A stretch of 55,521 nt of DNA from Methylobacterium sp. J-070 (GTDB lineage Bacteria; Pseudomonadota; Alphaproteobacteria; Rhizobiales; Beijerinckiaceae), in NCBI RefSeq assembly GCF_022829385.1, contig NZ_JAKSXX010000061.1:1-55521 (forward strand). Direction: 5' to 3'. Each line of letters starts with the position of its first letter. Position 1 is the stretch's first letter. Both the position numbers and the translations under genes were made by a program. Of this stretch, positions 53,687-55,521 are shown piece by piece. The notes beneath the pieces are model-generated. The model worked only from the letters and a program-made list of their open reading frames with translations, ran no database searches and was not told the DNA's origin.

Positions 53687-54682
53687 TCAAACCCCCTCAT
53701 AGACCAGACGGGTGAAAAGCGCTGGGCTGATGACGGACCGGTACCACTTCGCGTCGTGCGCCGCGGTCGGGCGGGCAGCGACAATGGCGTCTAAGGATAA
53801 GCCTCGCCTCTTCAAGGCGGCGACGTTCGCACGCACGTCCACCAACATGTCATGGAAGTCGTGCAGCTGTGTGCGGGTACCGACTGGCGCCCCATGGCCA
53901 GGGATGACGATAGTCTGATCCGTCGTCGCGGCTATGTTCGCTTCGGCTGCGGCGATCGTCCCGTCGATGTGGCCACCCGTGGAGTAATCGATGAACGGGT
54001 AGATGCCGTTCCAGAACGTGTCGCCGGTGTGCAGAATGTCGGCCTCGACGAAGCGGACGGAGATGTCGCTGTCTGTGTGGGCGGCGCCGTAATGCTCCAG
54101 CGTCAGCGTGCTGCCGTTCAGCTTGGTCTCGTGCTCGGACGAAAACACCTGCCTCGGCAGCGCATTGGGCGGTGCCGCGGGGAAGTCGTGGTCCCAGTCG
54201 TCCACGTGCTGCGCGGCCGCGAGATGCGTGCGGGTGTTCTTGTGAGCGAGTATCTCCGCACCTTCCGCATTCAGCCAGGCGTTGCCGTCCGCATGGTCGA
54301 AGTGCCAGTGCGTGTTGATGAGATGGGTGATCGGCGCGTCGCCGAGGTCGTTCAGCGCCGTCAGCATCTGAGGGCGCGACACGCCGATCCCGGCGTCCAC
54401 TAGCAGCTTCCCGTCCGGCCCGGTCAGAACCGCGACGTTGCCGCCGGACCCCTCCAGTACGGCGACATTGCCTCGCAATCTGTGGATCTTGATCGGCGAC
54501 CGGGCGGCATCGGCCATCATCAAGTCGACGATGCCCCGGGCCTGCGCGAATGCGGAGCGGGGCGAGAGCCAGCCGCTCGCCGAGGGCAGCGCAGAGGCGG
54601 ACAGACAGCAGAGGCAGAAGCCGCGGCGTGACAGGGAAAACGCCCCACTGGCGGCGCCGGACGCAGGTTCACGGGCGGTCAT
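53687..54682 (-). CDS. Tat-exported metallo-beta-lactamase-fold hydrolase
   Basis: 331 residues. The N-terminus SLSRRGFCLCCLSASALPS carries a twin-Arg motif with a Cys-rich hydrophobic region, so Tat export of a pre-folded metal protein is likely. The metal site is THWHFDHADGN, with the later GAAHTDSDISV His, LHTGDTFWNG Asp and IPGHGAPVG His, a two-metal centre as in class B/glyoxalase-II relatives. It lies between the DUF417 gene and the chloroperoxidase-like gene on the same strand. The substrate is unknown. Confidence 0.9.
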   Translation of the reverse strand: MTAREPASGAASGAFSLSRRGFCLCCLSASALPSASGWLSPRSAFAQARGIVDLMMADAARSPIKIHRLRGNVAVLEGSGGNVAVLTGPDGKLLVDAGIGVSRPQMLTALNDLGDAPITHLINTHWHFDHADGNAWLNAEGAEILAHKNTRTHLAAAQHVDDWDHDFPAAPPNALPRQVFSSEHETKLNGSTLTLEHYGAAHTDSDISVRFVEADILHTGDTFWNGIYPFIDYSTGGHIDGTIAAAEANIAATTDQTIVIPGHGAPVGTRTQLHDFHDMLVDVRANVAALKRRGLSLDAIVAARPTAAHDAKWYRSVISPALFTRLVYEGV

Positions 54683-54809
54683 GGTCTGTGCTCCGAAGGT
54701 CAGGTTCTCGGGGAGGGCCTCACATCAGGCGGTCGTTCCGCTCCGGAGAGCTTCCACACCGCCTCGCATCGCCGAAGCGAGGGCCGCCCATGGGCGACGC
54801 TTGTGGGTC

Positions 54810-55445
54810 CTAGGTCCGGGATGCGGTCGCGAGGGGAACGCCCATGCCGGCACGTTCCACCGAGGTCCGAGCCGTGTGTTCGAGTACGGCGCGGGCCCCG
54901 TCGGCAACCACGAGCCAAGCTCCAGCCATCAGAACGATGTCCTTCAGCACGAGGCGACCCCCGCCCGACAGGTAGGGGAAGCCGTGCTGCGCATCGCCCA
55001 GCGCCGCCACCCAGGCTTCGGGTGTCGTCACCAGGAACGACAGCGTGACGACCGGCGTCAGAAAGGCGAGCACCGCGCCCACGAGACCCCAGCGGCGCGA
55101 GACGAGCCCGACGAGGACCAGAAGGCCGATGGCGATCTCGACGCTCCCGAGGCCGTTCGAGAACGCGTAGGTGTCGTTCGCTGCCTGCCAAGCGCGCTCG
55201 GCGAGCTTGAGTTCGCCCTCGTGAGTGAGATGCTGCGCGTACTGGTCGGGGTGTCTGTAGAAGAACGACATCAGCGGGCTGTTGGCCACGAACGGGGTGA
55301 TGCTGTCGGCCTCGTAGGGAGCGAACTTCAACCCCCCGATCCAGATGAAGATTGTAGCGGTGGCGACGCGTACGGCGTCTAGGCCGATGCGGTTGGATCT
55401 TTGCCCCGAAACGATCCCGAGGACCTGACGGATCTGCGTGTTCAT
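54810..55445 (-). CDS. DUF417 (RclC/YkgB-like) inner-membrane protein
   Basis: 211 residues from the second possible ATG (MNTQIRQVLG), which has AAGGAG-like sequence upstream. Four membrane segments are visible (AVRVATATIFIWIGGLKF, GSVEIAIGLLVLVGLV, LVGAVLAFLTPVVTLSFLV, LKDIVLMAGAWLVVADGA). The motif FIWIGGLKFAPYEADSITPFVANSPLMSF is typical of DUF417, the family of E. coli RclC, which belongs to the reactive-chlorine defence operon rclABC. It heads the same-strand set with the metallo-hydrolase and chloroperoxidase-like genes. RclA and RclB are not seen. Confidence 0.9.
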   Translation of the reverse strand: MNTQIRQVLGIVSGQRSNRIGLDAVRVATATIFIWIGGLKFAPYEADSITPFVANSPLMSFFYRHPDQYAQHLTHEGELKLAERAWQAANDTYAFSNGLGSVEIAIGLLVLVGLVSRRWGLVGAVLAFLTPVVTLSFLVTTPEAWVAALGDAQHGFPYLSGGGRLVLKDIVLMAGAWLVVADGARAVLEHTARTSVERAGMGVPLATASRT

Positions 55446-55521
55446 GACGAGGCTCCTTGGTTCAAAAGGTCCGATGCTTGCCAAATTGGCGGTGTTCGAC
55501 CCTCATGGACGCGGGTCGGAC

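Noticed and set aside
54438..55382. 314-residue plus-strand frame opposite the DUF417 and metallo-hydrolase genes
   Set aside because: It is antisense to two recognised genes and shows the usual Arg/Ala/Gly bias of a shadow frame.

Overview
The window is GC-rich throughout and reads as chromosome of a Hyphomicrobiales alphaproteobacterium. Protein character (a MXKDX-like Met-rich exported peptide, many ABC uptake genes, MocR/HutC/TetR/GlxA regulators, c-di-GMP and hybrid-kinase signalling) suggests a Methylobacterium-like genome. This is an impression from family recognition, not a computed assignment. No rRNA, tRNA, CRISPR array or phage module was seen.

Layout. 0-3.5 kb is scarred: a partial fasciclin-domain gene, a Met-rich exported peptide, a truncated family-5 solute-binding protein cut by transposase debris (IS5-type and IS481-type, itself carrying a 25-bp dispersed repeat), a Crp/Fnr regulator and an IS3 scrap. 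3.7-12.1 kb is a coherent locus: a MocR regulator faces an operon of RidA, amino-acid ABC transporter (binding protein, two permeases, ATPase), a DUF1116/AllG-like protein, an FAD/NAD(P)-binding oxidoreductase and a second RidA. I read it as uptake and oxidation of an unknown nitrogen compound with imine clean-up. The ATPase has Ala in place of the Walker B Asp, and two palindromic elements sit in the operon spacers. 12.3-19.7 kb holds a branched-chain-type binding protein, a patatin, a HutC-type regulator divergent from a PfkB kinase, a LuxR-type regulator and a BrkB/YihY membrane protein. 19.9-23.8 kb has two regulator/target sets with visible operator pairs: amidase/TetR, and TetR/small protein/DJ-1-like protein. 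24.1-29.9 kb holds a TonB siderophore receptor, a GlxA-type regulator divergent from an alpha/beta hydrolase, a DUF302 protein and a LysR stub.

The most system-like region is 29.9-46.4 kb: a membrane-anchored polysaccharide deacetylase divergent from a four-gene set (periplasmic glycoside-hydrolase-like protein, TPR/beta-barrel exporter, membrane HEAT-repeat protein, processive GT2 synthase). It is followed by a GGDEF-EAL protein with all key residues, a degenerate GGDEF membrane protein that keeps its RxxD inhibitory-site motif, a large hybrid histidine kinase and a stand-alone receiver. Together they look like a Pga-like synthase-dependent exopolysaccharide machine in which the deacetylase and hydrolase halves of PgaB are separate genes and a HEAT protein stands where a c-di-GMP-binding partner would be expected, with its own signalling genes alongside.

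46.4-55.5 kb is again accessory: an IS5 transposase remnant (C-terminal half, complementary to the N-terminal half near 2 kb), a cytochrome P460, a dehalogenase-like hydrolase divergent from a LysR regulator, a ProA-like dehydrogenase, and a DUF417 / Tat-type metallo-beta-lactamase-fold / chloroperoxidase-like gene set that may serve reactive-chlorine or electrophile defence.
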